Origin: CAYWBW01 sp964456745
Lineage (GTDB): Bacteria; Patescibacteriota; Gracilibacteria; GCA-2401425; JAJOLG01
Length of the DNA stretch: 64,000 nt
NCBI GenBank assembly: GCA_964456745.1
Contig: CAYWBW010000001.1
Location: 100,948-164,947, forward strand
Reading direction: 5' to 3'
Part shown: piece by piece, positions 33,415 to 44,985 of the stretch
Position numbering within the stretch: the first letter of the stretch is position 1
Layout: the number at the start of each line of letters is the position of its first letter
Notes under the pieces: model-generated
What the model was told of the DNA's origin: nothing
Seen by the model: the letters and a program-made list of their open reading frames with translations, nothing else
The model's database searches: none
Made by a program: the position numbers and the translations under genes

Positions 33415-33451
33415 GCCAAAAGACTGACTGATAGGCTTTGTATCATTTTAA
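33380..33451 (+). CDS. SpoVG-like N-terminal fragment, 23 aa
   Basis: ATG 33380 to TAA 33449. 'MKISEINIVPIKPKDGLIGF' followed by VSF matches the first beta strands of SpoVG family proteins (I-x-P-x-K-P-K-x-G-L-I-G-F-x-S). The rest of the ~90-residue domain is absent, so it is a remnant or a very short derivative. It overlaps the end of 33238-33414. Confidence 0.6.
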
Positions 33452-33506
33452 TAAAATGAATGTTATAAAAGTTGAAAAATAAGTATGAAAGATAAGTCAT
33501 TATTGC

Positions 33507-33728
33507 ATGAATGAAGATATTGAATCGTGGGAACTGGTTAACTCTTGTTTACCAGTAAACTCTAGTTTATGAACTGGTAAGCCACAATATACCAAAACTG
33601 GTAAAGCAGAGTTTACACACAAAAGAAATAAAGAAACTAAACAAAAGAAAGAGAATTTTTATAAAAATAATTTTGAAAAACCTATAAACGAAAACGCATA
33701 CAAACCTTTATGAAATAAACCTATTTAA
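33507..33728 (+). CDS. Small unknown protein, 73 aa
   Basis: ATG 33507 to TAA 33726. 'MNEDIESWELVNSCLPVNSS' then a Lys-rich, Asn-rich tail ending 'NAYKPLGNKPI'. Ends 18 bp before the DnaB-like gene. The DNA around 33533-33600 repeats actggt/accagt several times, so part of the sequence may double as a binding-site array. Family unknown. Confidence 0.5.
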
Positions 33729-33746
33729 TTCTTAATATTTTTTACT

Positions 33747-35033
33747 ATGACAAATTTAAAAGCAATGCCGCACAACATTGAAACAGAGCAATCTGTTATT
33801 GGCTCAGTGTTCATGGATAATGAAGTATTGCCACATATTAGCTATCTGAACGTTGATGATTTTTACGATGAAAAGCATTGAATAATATGGAAAGCGATAA
33901 TACATCTATATGAAAACAAAACTCCTGTTGATTTTTTAACTATATCAGATTACTTAGAAAAGAAAAAGAAGCTTGATTGTATTTGATGAGTTGGATATTT
34001 AACAGAAACAACCTCGTCAGTTCCAACATCATCAAGAGCCGTATACTATGCAGAAATAGTAAGCGAATGCTTATGAAGAAGAAAGTTGATTAGATTATGA
34101 CATTATATTCAAGAGATGTGATATAAAGAGGAAATACCCTTAAAAGAGAGCTTTGAACTGATTAAAAAGAAATTCCTTAATTTGAGATTTACTAGTGTAA
34201 AGCTTCGACTTAAAGATTGAAAAGAGCTTAGGCAACTTGTTCGTAAGTCATTTGAATGGAAAAAAGAACTTGAGAGCAAATGAAAAGAACTTGTTATCAA
34301 TTCTGACTTGTGATTGTCTTTTGAAAAATGAAGTCATACAGTTATTTGAGCATTGCCAAGTCATTGAAAGAGTGCACTACTTCTCAATCTGCTTATTGAA
34401 TTTGCTCAAAAATGATACAAAGTGCTTTATGTGAATATAGAAATGACTGAAAAACAAGTTATGGATAGGATTTATGCTTATTTAACTTGAATAGATAGTA
34501 CAAAGTTTAAATACATGAATTGTGATGATTATGAGGATATTCTGAAAAATGCAGAAAATGAATTTGATAAATTTAAAGATAATTTCAAAATGCTTACAAG
34601 TTGAAACATATCTAGTACAGATATTTCAACTGTTATTACAGAAATGGCTATTGATGGCTGAATAGATATTCATTGAGTTGATTATTTATGAATACTTAGA
34701 GATAAGGCTAATTCAAAAGTAGAACAAATGGCAACAATAAGTAATAATCTAAGAGAAATTACCAAAGATTTAGAAACTGTATGAATTGTAGCTGCTCAAT
34801 TTTCTAAGGAATGATACAGGGCAAATAAGCCTAGTTTTGCACATATCAAGGATAGTTCAACTATATTTGATGATGCAGATATGGCACTTGTACTTATTAG
34901 AAAAAAAGATAATAAAAGCTTTGCTTTAAGTCAGACACATGAATTAATAATTGAAAAAAATAGAATATGAAATATTTGAAGTATAAAACTTTCTTTTGAT
35001 AAAGAATATTTAAGATTTAAGAAATGCGGCTAG
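33747..35033 (+). CDS. DnaB-like replicative helicase of the mobile element
   Basis: ATG 33747 to TAG 35031, 428 aa. N-terminal DnaB domain: 'MPHNIETEQSVIGSVFMDNE' and 'FYDEKHGIIWKAIIHLYENK'. RecA-like domain: Walker A 'GALPSHGKSALLLNLL' (~200-212), 'VLYVNIEMTEKQVMDR', Walker B 'IDIHGVDYLGIL' (~308) and 'KDSSTIFDDADMALVLIRKK'. Walker A deviates (PSHGKS for PSMGKT). Shorter and more divergent than a chromosomal DnaB, as usual for phage/plasmid helicases, so not given the symbol dnaB. It would load onto the element's own origin. Confidence 0.93.
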
Positions 35034-35076
35034 AATAAGCTATTGTAAAAGAATATATTATGATTAGAGTATTATC

Positions 35077-35195
35077 GCACAACCAATTACGAATATTAGT
35101 CCTGTTTTGCTATAGGTAATCAAACAGGGCAACTCTGAATCATTTATTGACTTATAGTTAGTGATTGGTTGTGCACAGGGTTGTCCTGTTTTATT
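35077..35195 (+). ncRNA. Nested inverted repeats ending in a terminator-like hairpin
   Basis: Outer arms gcacaaccaat (35077-35087) and attggttgtgc (35164-35174) are perfectly complementary; inside lies cctgttt / aaacagg (35101-35107, 35122-35128); after the outer stem come acagg / cctgt (35075-range, 35175-35179 and 35185-35189) with a following tttta. Such folding in the 171-bp gap between helicase and recombinase suits a small RNA, an attenuator of the recombinase gene, or an att/res site. Confidence 0.5.
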
Positions 35196-35204
35196 TATCA
35201 ATTA

Positions 35205-36242
35205 ATGTATACACAAATGAAAAATCTCAAAAAATACATAGGCTACATAAGGGTATCAAATAAAGATCATGAAACATCTTTACCAGCACAGGAACAAAAG
35301 TTGAGAGAATATGCTTTAGAAAAGTGAATTGAGATAATCACTATTCACATGGAAGAAAAAAGTGCTTTTCGTGAATCTAATAGAAAGGTTTTTAAGCAAA
35401 TGGTTGAACATTTAAAGCAAGATGATGTTGATTGAGTTATTTTTCATAAAGTTGATAGAAGTTCTAGGAATATGTCAGATTTTGCCTTATTAGAGGAGTT
35501 TTTTGACACAAAAGACATATTGGTCATTGAATGAGAATTTGATACCAAATCAGCACAATGAAAGTTTATGTTTAGAACATTCTGTAATATGGCTGTATGG
35601 TATTCGGAAAATCTATCTGAGGAAGTTACACTTAAAATGAAGCAAAGACTTGAAGCTGGTTATTATCCAGCGTATACGCCATTTTGATATCGTAAGTGAG
35701 ATAAGGAAGTTGATAAAGACTGGAAAAAGAAATATCCAAATCCTAATGCAAAATATGCTCGTGAGATGTTTGAACTTTATGATACTTGAAATTACTCTTT
35801 TGCTTCAATTGCAAAAGCCATGAGGGATAAATGAGTTTTCAATTCAAGATGATGAAAGATTACAAAATGAATGGTAGAGCGAATATTATGAAATACATTT
35901 TATTATTGAGTTATTACTTGGACAAATGGCACAAGCTGAAAAATAACAATATATAAGTGAAATCATGAGCCGATAATATCTAAGGAGCTATTTGATAGAG
36001 TTAAGGCACGCAGAGAAGGGCGTACAACTCTCAAATGAAGTTATGGCAATTCTACATACTCAAGGATGTTTCAATGCAAATGCTGACGATTTTTGTGTCC
36101 TGAAACTCCAACTTGAAGATTTTGAAATAGAAACAATAGTTATTTAAGATGTCAAAATAAGGAATGTGATTTTAAATCAGTAAGAACTGATAATATTGAA
36201 GATTTAATTTTAGCGGATTTGACGAAGTATCAAATCAAGTAA
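35205..36242 (+). CDS. Large serine recombinase, N-terminal 345 aa
   Basis: ATG 35205 to TAA 36240. Resolvase domain: 'YIGYIRVSNKDHETSLPAQE' with nucleophile Ser18, and 'IFHKVDRSSRNMSDF' with catalytic arginines. A recombinase domain follows ('GYYPAYTPFGYRKG', 'NPNAKYAREMFELY') and a zinc ribbon 'FQCKCGRFLCP...YLRCQNKEC'. The frame is cut by TAA just before the coiled coil; the same frame continues at 36243. Integrates or excises the element; it reads toward tRNA-Pro(UGG). Confidence 0.92.
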
Positions 36243-36743
36243 GATTGTTTTGATATTTATTGCTCATCTATTGAAAACTTAAGCGATATGGTGTTAGAGG
36301 ATAATGAGAAGCAAAGAAAGGATATGAATATGAGATTAACGCAAATAGAAGCTGAAATGCAAAGGCTTAGACAGGGCTACATTAAAGGTATTCTTGATGA
36401 AGATGAAGTTACGCAGTCTAAGAATAATTTAGAATTAGAAAAGACACGATTATTAAATGAATTGAATAGTGATTCAAAAGCATTAAATGAAGCATATTTT
36501 AAAACTGCAAAACAATTTCTCGAAACGTTCAAAATCATTGCAGACAAGTACAAAACTGCTACTTCCGAAGTAAAGAGGGAAGTTTTGAATTTATTCTTCT
36601 CGAAACGCTCATACGAAGATTGAAAGCTTGTTATGAAGCCATTTCCTATAGTTCAACAGGTTTCTGAAATCGCAAATTTGAGAAATGGTCGGGGAGACAG
36701 GACTTGAACCTGCGGCCTCATGGTCCCAAACCATGTACTCTAG
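36243..36743 (+). pseudogene. Coiled-coil C-terminal part of the recombinase, after in-frame TAA
   Basis: Same frame as 35205-36242, open from the TAA at 36240 to TAG at 36741. From ATG 36288 it encodes a coiled coil, 'RKDMNMRLTQIEAEMQRLRQ' and 'GILDEDEVTQSKNNLELEKT', then 'VKREVLNLFFSKRSYED', as at the end of large serine recombinases. The last ~17 codons lie inside the complement of tRNA-Pro. Either the recombinase was split by one base change, or the part is made separately from ATG 36288. Confidence 0.8.
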
Positions 36744-36762
36744 CCAACTGAGCTACACCCCG
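36686..36762 (-). tRNA. tRNA-Pro (UGG)
   Basis: On the minus strand the 77 nt fold as a cloverleaf: acceptor CGGGGTG / CTCCCCG (one U-U mismatch), anticodon stem catgg/ccatg with loop tttggga (anticodon TGG), T arm gcagg ttcaagt cctgt. Discriminator A and CCA are encoded. The 3' end faces the serine recombinase, whose frame overlaps it, so this is the likely attachment site. Confidence 0.95.
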
Positions 36763-36824
36763 AATTAATATTTTTTTTAACTTAACTAGATATTAATAAC
36801 TGATTGCATGATTGTAAAGAACAA

Positions 36825-37994
36825 TTAAAAATATTTCCTAATATACTCCCAATCTTGAATAATAAAAGCCCCAAAGGCAGAAATAATAAATATTGCAGAA
36901 ATTAATCATCAGAAAAATGGAATAATGCATGCAAATTTTAAAGCTGCCAAGATTCATACACTTACTCAAAAAACTTGAAATTTAGTCCACTTTCATCTTT
37001 TTCGTTTATCCCATAAAAAGGCAAGGAGTACGGCTGTAACTGGTCCAGCAAATACTATTGTAAATATAAATGCTGCAACTCATAGCATGGCAAATGGAAT
37101 TCATATAATTGTAATCATGAGTATTGTAAGCAGTATTGGTGTGAGGATGAAATACATAACTCAAAGTCCAAAGCATTTAAATGGGTATCTTTCAAGTTTA
37201 TTAGCCGTATTTACAAAATATTTTTTTCAAAAAAGTAGTACGTATATAGCTAGCATTCAAGAAAGTAGCATGAGGATTTTTAGAGAAATATTAAAAGCTC
37301 AATCTTCCAAATCAAGTTCGATAAAGTCTTTTCAGAGATCTTTTATGTATACAGCACTTGCTTCTCAAAAATCTATTTTTCATTTTTCTGTCCAATAGTT
37401 TACCTCTTTTCAAAAACTTGATTCTGGACCAAGTATTATTTCTCCAGCAATTAATTTTGACGCTCATTCTATTGTTCAATTGATTTCTATTAACCCAGAA
37501 TTTATTTTTGCATCTTTTCAAACATTTCAATTTAAAACCACTCTTCCTCAATTGATTGTAATATCTCATTTAATATTTCAGTCAATTCTTATTTCTCAGC
37601 CATTTACTACAAGATCTCATCAAATTTCAGCGGCTTTGTATATTTTTACTCTTCAAGCTCATCAGATAATGAGATCATCTCAAATATTTTTATGAATTTC
37701 TACCTCTCCTCATATAGCTCTTACATCATCATTAACATCAGATCATATAAGTATCCTTCATCAAATTGCATTAAGATCATTTTTAATATTTCAAGTAATA
37801 TCAATCTCACCTCATATAAGTATAAGATCTCCTTCGATATCAGATTTTATTTGTATTTGTCATCCAGCTACATAGAGATCATCATTTATAGGTGAAGATA
37901 TGAAATATCTATCCTCTGATTGAAAATCTGCTGCTAGTGAATTTAAAGGAAGTAGGCTGGTAAAAAGTAGTATGCTAATAAGTAATTTTTTCAT
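36825..37994 (-). CDS. Bactofilin-like polymer-forming membrane protein, 389 aa
   Basis: ATG 37994 to TAA 36825. Signal peptide 'MKKLLISILLFTSLLPLNSL', then from about residue 40 a right-handed beta-helix of repeated I-x-G-D-I/L-x-x-x-G steps ('DIEGDLILIGGEIDITGNIK', 'AIGGRILIGSDVNDDV'), then four or so membrane helices and a final aromatic segment. The beta-helix type is that of bactofilins/polymer-forming cytoskeletal proteins, here placed outside and membrane anchored. TGA codes most turns' glycines. Likely structural, at the envelope. Confidence 0.83.
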
Positions 37995-38092
37995 GAAATA
38001 TTGTTTATTTTTTATGATATTAATTATCAATTTACAGAAAGTAAAATTGAAATTTTTTAGCCTAACTTGTTTGGGTAAAATATAGGCAAAAT

Positions 38093-41000
38093 ATGCTTGT
38101 AAAAAATGAAAAAATAGTGTATAATAAAGAGAAATATAAAAATAAATATAAAAATATGGCAGAATTAGTTAATAAACCAAAGCAAAAAGAAATTTTATTA
38201 AATCAGGATCTAGTTGACAAAATAAAGGAACTCAGACCTTTTATTAAGGATATTATAGAAAAGGATAGTTCTGATAATGATGTTTTAACAGAAGTTGAAA
38301 ACGAGTTGTTAAATTTTATTAATTCTTACAGGGTTACCTCCTCTCTTAGTTGACATTATATTTTGTGAGCAAATATATTTGAAATTGATGAAGTCAGAGA
38401 AGAGGAGTGAGAGATATATTTAAATATTGGTGAAAATCAGGACGAGCCTATTGATGGTTTTTCAAAAGAAAATTTTGATTCTATTAGATATATAATATCA
38501 AAAGTAATTGAATATAAGAAAAAGATTGATGAAGAAATTAATAATAGTGAAGAAGAGATTAATTTAAGGGAAAAAAAAGAGGAAAGAGAAAATGAGAATA
38601 ATTTATTAAAAAAGCAATGATCAATTATATGAAATCAAGTTTTAAGTATTAATTCTGCGATAAGAGAAAAGTATCTTCTTAAAAGAGAAGAAACCGAAAG
38701 GATTGTGAAAGAAATAATGGATAGATATGATAAATTTTCTGATTCTAGACAAGTTATGGAAAATGATTTAGATGATAGAAAAGAAAGATTAGATACATCA
38801 ATTAAGTCTTTGGAGGAATATTTATGAGAAGGTGTTAATCTTCCACATATTAATACAGTACTTGAGAAATTAAAAAATAAGGAAAATACTGATTTATCGC
38901 CTCTAGTCGATTTTGATGTCGAAGATGTGGTAGGTAGTGGTAATTATTCAGATTTATTAGATCTTATTACAGATGATTTATCTGAAATTAATTCTCTTCC
39001 TTGAAAGATTGAAAGTGTTAAGAATAAGCAGGTAGATGTTTTAAAAGAACAACGTACCGCAATTCATGAAAGAACAAAGTACTATGAAAAAATGTGATTT
39101 GATAGTGATACTTGAATTATGGATTGAAAGAAACATCAAAAAATTGTTGAAAAAATGTTATCAGTTTTGGAAGACGAAAAAGGTGTTTGAGATGATAAAG
39201 GTGACGCGAAAAGTCAGAATAAAGAAACTGATAAAGAACCAAAAGAACCAAAAGAACCAAAAGAACCAAAAGAACCAAAAGAACCAAAAGAACCAAAAGA
39301 GGATATAGAGGCCAGAGAGGCTAAAGAGGAAAAAAAGATAAAAGAAATTGAAGAGTATATTGGAAAAATTGAAAATAATTTAGGGCCATATAGAGGTAAA
39401 TTTAGTAATTGTTTGAAAGATGAAAATAAGGAGAAGTCAAAACAGGTTTTAGACATATTAACAAAAAGCTTTCCAGATAAGAGCTATAAATTTGATTTCA
39501 AAAATTATAATGATTTTATAATATTTTTAAATACAGCAATTCTTGATGAAACAAATAAATATGTAAAGATAGTTTTAAGAGATAGAATTATTGATTTTGT
39601 AAAGAATAAACAATCTAATGATAAAACATATTTAGATTCGTTGCTTGAAGAGTTGAAAGCTGTGAAGATTGATAATGGTCCTGATAAACCTGATCCTGAT
39701 TCTGGGGGTGAATGAGATACTCCCGAACAAAACAACGAGACATTGAACAAGTTTATTGATGAAATTGATGAAAAGTTAAAACCTTTTGAGGAAGAGTTTA
39801 ATGATTGTCATAGTAGTAATATTGATGAAGTAGTTATGAATTTTTCATTAAGTATAGACTCAATTTTTAAAGAAATAGATAAGGAGTATGACAATTATGA
39901 AGAATTTATTTCAAGATTAAAAAATGCAATTAAAGGTGAAAGTGACTTGGATGAAGTTATAAGAACAAATCTTGATAATTTTGTAAATTGAAAAGAACTT
40001 GAGGAAGATCATTTTAGCCCTCTTGATTTATTAGTTACTTATTTAAATAAGTATAAAAAAGAAAAACAAAAAATAAAAGATACTAAGAATGGAATTATTG
40101 CTGTTATAAGCGAAGAAGAGTTTGATAAATGTATGAATTGAGATGATGATTTTAATAAGAATCGAGTGAGTGAAATATTAGAAATATTTGATAAATGTGG
40201 TATAAAATTATGAAAAGATGGGAAATATTCAGATCTTGTTACTTATTTTAATTCAACCAAACCATTTTCTGATTCAGGAAAAGCAATGATAAAGTTTGTA
40301 ACAGAAAAGGATGAATCTAATTTAACATGATTAGATATGCTTGTTGAATGTCTAAATAAAAACCCTATTCCTGAGGATGGGTGAGGTGATCCTGAATTGA
40401 GTAAAGAACAACTTACTCAAATGGTTGATCATATTGATATTACATTAAAAGATTACAAAAAAGAATTTGATTATTGTATTAATAATAAGACTGCAAAAGT
40501 GTCAAAATGATTTTATGAATTAATAAATATGTGTTTTAATGAGCACGATGCTAGCTTTAAAAGTTATCAGGAATTTATTTGAAATTTGAGAAAAGCAATA
40601 GGAGGTAAGTCTGAAAATGATAAGATTTTAAGAAAAAGTATTTATAATCTTTTAAGTATTATCGTTGTTACAGATAAAAAAGGTGAAAATGTTAGTGTTT
40701 TGAAAGCTTTACATTATTTATTATTTACTCGGCAGAAAGTAAGTGAAGCACCAAAACCAGGCAAGGATTCTGCTGAAAAAACAATGGAAAAAATAAGAAG
40801 TATTATTAGTAAAATTCCTAAGAATAAGTTTGATGTTTGTATGAGAGCAGAAAGTGATTTTGATAAAAAACGTGTAGATGATATTTCATCCTTATTAGGA
40901 ACAATTTCAGATAAATGTTCTAAAATTAAAACCTTGGCAGAATTTGAAAGATATATCAATGGGGTATTGGAAGATAAATCAGATTTTATATTAATAGCAA

Positions 41001-42535
41001 GATTGGCAGCTTTTGAAAAAACTAGTTTACAAAAGCTTATTGAGGTGTTAGATCGAGAAGATGAAGCGCCAGGGGCTTGATGAGATGATCCAGATAATGG
41101 TGGAGCTTGAAAAGCAGGAGTTGAAATATGAGCAGAAGATTCTGATAAAATAGAAGCAATTAAGTCATTTGATAATATTAAAGAGTGACTTGATCCTTAT
41201 AAAAAGGTTTTTAATGAAATTATGTGAAACGAGAGCAGTAATAAAAATGCTTTTATAGATATGATTAATTATTTTGACGAGACAGTTGATTTAAAAAATT
41301 ATCCAAAAACCCTTTTTGAGTTTTATAAAATTTTAAATGACAAAATAGATGAGAATATTACTAACTCTAATAATAAAATGAATGCATTTATTGCAGACAC
41401 AGAGTCTGCAATAAATATTTATAAAATAATTGAGATTTTAAAATCACAAGAAAAAAAATCTTGATGATGACCTAGTTTTTTTAATAAAGTAGCATTTTGG
41501 AAAAATGAAAAACCTGAATGAGATAACAATATTTTACCAGGAATTAAATCAGATCAAATAGGTGTTAGTTTAAAAGAAATGAGAAATATCAATACTGAAG
41601 ATGAAGCTAATTTGTTTGAATATTGATTTAAACCAGTGTTAGAAAAAATATTTTCAAAAAATAAAGTTGGTCTAACTCCAAATGAGGAAAATATATTAGA
41701 TGTAATTTCTTTAACTCAAAAAAATGAAGGCGAAGATGATTTTAAGTCATTTAATGAATGGTTTAAAGGATTGTTATCATTGAAAAATGAAAATAGAAAA
41801 TCTGATAAAAATACTGCAATAAAATTGTTGCAAATTTTATGAGTTCTTTTTAACAAAAATAAAGATGAAAGTTGGAAAATAAAGAAAAGATATAAACATA
41901 GACAAAACTGGTTTTGAAAAATATGGTGGGATAATAGAGATGCAGAAAGTAGGATTAAAGATGCAAAAAAAGATTTTAATTCAAGGCTTAAATCTGAAGA
42001 TGATGCTAAAAAATCTGAAGTAAGAAGCAGGTCAACTGAGACATCCATTGCTATAGGAGATGATAGATATTTAAATAAAATAAGAGATATAGTAGAAAGG
42101 GCTGAATTAATTGAAAAAGAGAGAAGGCTTAGGAGGTCAGAGGCACCAGAACCAGGAGTAGAACCAGAGGCACCAGAACCAGAAGTAGAACCAGAGGCAT
42201 CAGAACCAGAAGTAGAACCAGAGGCACCAGAACCAGAAGTGAGTGAAGAAGTTGTAGAAGCAGAGTTAGATGAAGCTGTATCTAATTTAGATAGTGATGA
42301 TGAGGTTCTACAAATCATGGAAGCAGATTATTGAGATAATGATTTTCAAATTACAGATTCAAATTGAAGTAATTATAAATTAGCTTGAAGTGGTGATGAC
42401 AATGTTAAAATCAGTAAACTAGGTTCTAGTGATAGTGTGGCAGTAAAAAAAGTTACATTGAATAAATGAGGAAGTTTTAATTTTAATTGAGCAGCTATAA
42501 ATATATCTTCAATAAAAAAGATTGCGAAATCTTAA
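38093..42535 (+). CDS. Giant repeat protein, 1480 aa, unknown function
   Basis: ATG 38093 to TAA 42533; a second in-frame ATG at 38156 is possible. No signal peptide or membrane segment. N-terminal ~370 residues: charged coiled coils. A KEP tract follows (39233-39303). Residues ~415-1120 hold about six diverged ~100-residue units, each with 'F-x2-C' (FSNC, FNDC, FDKC, FDYC, FDVC; the sixth has FNEI) and a later 'Y-x-x-F-I/L' helix, joined by Gly/Pro/Asp linkers. Then a Trp-rich segment, a (EAPEPEVEP) repeat at 42138-42240 and a C-terminal Ser/Asn-rich domain. First gene of a four-gene operon. Perhaps scaffold or surface-related; function unknown. Confidence 0.8.
39233..39303 (+). repeat. Tandem GAACCAAAA repeat (KEP) in the giant protein
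   Basis: Seven copies of a 9-bp unit encode Lys-Glu-Pro repeats, a charged, extended linker between the coiled-coil part and the ~100-residue repeat units. Perfect copies imply recent expansion or active slippage, so the copy number may vary between strains. Confidence 0.85.
42138..42240 (+). repeat. 30-bp tandem repeat (EAPEPEVEP) in the giant protein
   Basis: About three and a half copies of a 30-bp unit encode Glu-Ala-Pro-Glu-Pro-(Glu/Gly)-Val-Glu-Pro. One unit has TCA for CCA, another GGA for GAA. An acidic Pro-rich linker before the last domain. Confidence 0.82.
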
Positions 42536-42574
42536 TAATAAATACAATTTTTAAAAAATAAAAATAAAAAAACA

Positions 42575-43648
42575 ATGTCGTCAGCTATAAAAAGGAGAAT
42601 AGACGGTATAGGAAGATTGAAAGATCGTGTATTACAAAGAGATGTTTTATTCGGTCAGCGTAAAAGAGAAAAAAATAGGAAGGTTAATGAGTTAGTTAAA
42701 AATAAAGAGTTGTTGCTCAATATAATAAAAAAAAGTGGTGGATCAAGAACTCATAGGGAGCAAGAGATATATAATCTTTTAAATTCGCTTGCAGATAGTC
42801 TTGCTATTGGTACTGGTGTAGCTAATCCTCAATGAAATCAGAATCCTCCAGTTCATAATGATGATTTTTTATCATTATTTCAAAAGTCATTATTAGATGA
42901 GTCTACTAATGATCGATTTAATGATGCTCATGAAGCATTTGAAAATATTCAATTAGAATTAGATCAGTATAAAATCTCAAGTACAATTGAAGGATATCGA
43001 ACAAGAAATCATGAAAAGGCTGAAAAAACATTTAAGATAAATGCAGATAATTTGAAAAGAAGAATTATTGAACTGGAAATAGAAAGAGATGAGGCTTGAG
43101 GATTGAATGATGCTGATAGAGCTACTAAGCTTCATGCAAAAATTCAACAATTACAAAAAGATGAGAAAGAAGCTTTGGATTTATGTCATACTTTTCAAGA
43201 GAAACATGATATGTGAGACAAGGACAATTTAGATAGTCAGCAGTCTTTCGAAACAAGAATGAAATTGGCTAGTGCAAAAGATAAAAAAGAATTTATTAGG
43301 ATTAATAGGAAGCTTCAACAAGAGAGGCTTGCAAATGCTTGAGCTGATTCTAAAAAAATTAAAAAGATTAACAAGTTGCATAAAAAACTTGAAGAGTCTG
43401 TTGATTTTTGAGAAGATGAATGACCAGGCATAATATCAGCACTAAAAAACGCAATGTATAATAATCCAAAGAAAAGTCATGCATTAATTTGAGCTTGAGT
43501 ATGATTAGTTGGCAATATCGGTTCAGGTATTCTTCTTACTACTGCCTGAGCGGTATCTTTGCCATGAGTCGCTTGAGTAGCAGCTGTTTGATGAGTTGCC
43601 TGATTGGCATTTTATTGAGCTAAAAAATGGTGGAAAAATAGAAAATAA
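42575..43648 (+). CDS. Coiled-coil protein with C-terminal glycine-rich membrane segment, 357 aa
   Basis: ATG 42575 to TAA 43646. The first 270 residues are charged and helical ('LDQYKISSTIEGYRTRNHEK'). Near the end a long Gly/Ala/Val-rich stretch, starting 'ALIGAGVGLVGNIGSGILLT' and ending 'GGVAGLAFYGAKKWWKNRK', forms two glycine-zipper-like membrane passes with a basic tail. 39 bp after the giant protein and overlapping the next gene by one base (TAATG), so translationally coupled. It may anchor the complex to a membrane. Confidence 0.78.
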
Positions 43649-44982
43649 TGAAAAATATATATAATATTATTGGCTTTTTTGAATCTTGAAATATGAATTT
43701 TCTTAAAGAAAGAAGATTACTTTTTAAAGTAGAAACTGAAGCTGAAACAAAACAAAAAGATAAAGTAAGAGATGCTCTAGATTGACTTGAAGATAGCGAT
43801 TTACTTTGAAGGAGAGAAGATATAAAGAGACAAATTGATGAAAAGTATTGAGCTGATCATGCTGTATTGCGTGGTGTGACTTCTGATAGAATATGAGAAT
43901 TAAAAAAGTTGCATACAGGTATTATTTGAAAACTTACAACACAAAATAGAAAAAAAGAAGATGTTGATAGTTATATCACAAATTTGGCAATTGAAGAGGC
44001 TAAGAAGTGAGAGATTGTAACAGGGGTTGCTGTAGCCAAGACTGTTTCTCAAAGACTTTTTAAAGGCTTTAGTGAATCTGCGAAATTTTGAAAAAATAGC
44101 TTAAATGTTTTAAGGATTAAGTCTGAGATTTCAGAAAAATTACAATCAGCTTTGAAAGATGAGTTAGGTTACTTACAGACATTAAGAAGTCAGTATTGAG
44201 AGGCTGCTAGTATATTATGAAAAAGTCTTTCTGCAATGAATGTCCCAGAGATGAAAGAGCTTGAAGCAACACAGTGATTTATTGATGAAATCGTTACAAG
44301 TACTGCTCAGGAAACTGAGTCAAGAACGGACAATGATCAGTATAGAGAGCTGATAACACTTGATAATAATTTGAGATCTTTTTTATCTTGAGCTGATGAG
44401 ACAATAACACCATCTGAACTTGATAAACTTATAGAAAAGAATTTTAACAATTGAAGTGAGCTAACTGATAGAATTGATTTATTAATAAAAGGAAAAAAAA
44501 TAGACAAGAAGCAGGCTAATTTTTTTAAATTAATTGCAAAAAAGCTTAGAAAACGAAAATTTTATAATGGTAATTTATTTAATAATATAGGTGAAAATTT
44601 AAACAATTATTATGTTGAAAATATCAAATGAGCAAAAGAACAAAGGGCAAAAGATTTTGATAGAGAAACAGGCTTTAGTGATGATGCAAAGCTTAAATCA
44701 AGTATTAAAAGAATTCTCAGTAAAGATTATGTGAAATTATGAGAAAGAATTTCAATTGGTTTAGATGAGTACACTCTTGTAAAAAAAGAAGCTAAATGAG
44801 AGCATGCATGAATTTATTTAAGAGGTAAAAATAAAAAATATCATTACATTGATACAAGTAATATTGATAAAGCTTGATTAAAAATTGAGATGGCTTGATT
44901 TACTACGGGGGATACCTTAGAAACTAAACGATTAAGAGTTGGCTCATGAGGTTGACCTAAATTTAAATTTGAAACTGTATAA
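43648..44982 (+). CDS. Unknown coiled-coil protein, 444 aa
   Basis: ATG 43648 to TAA 44980, start overlapping the previous stop. N-terminal part 'MNFLKERRLLFKVETEAETK' begins a mainly helical, charged chain; 'QRLFKGFSESAKFGKNSLNV' near residue 140. The last ~80 residues look beta-rich ('RISIGLDEYTLVKKEAKGEH', 'KLRVGSGG'-like end). No signal peptide or known domain. Third gene of the operon. Confidence 0.74.
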
Positions 44983-44985
44983 TAT

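Noticed and set aside
28700..36690. Left attachment site (copy of the tRNA-Pro 3' end)
   Set aside because: No second copy of the gacttgaacc/ctccccg segment was noticed in the window; the left border of the element stays open.
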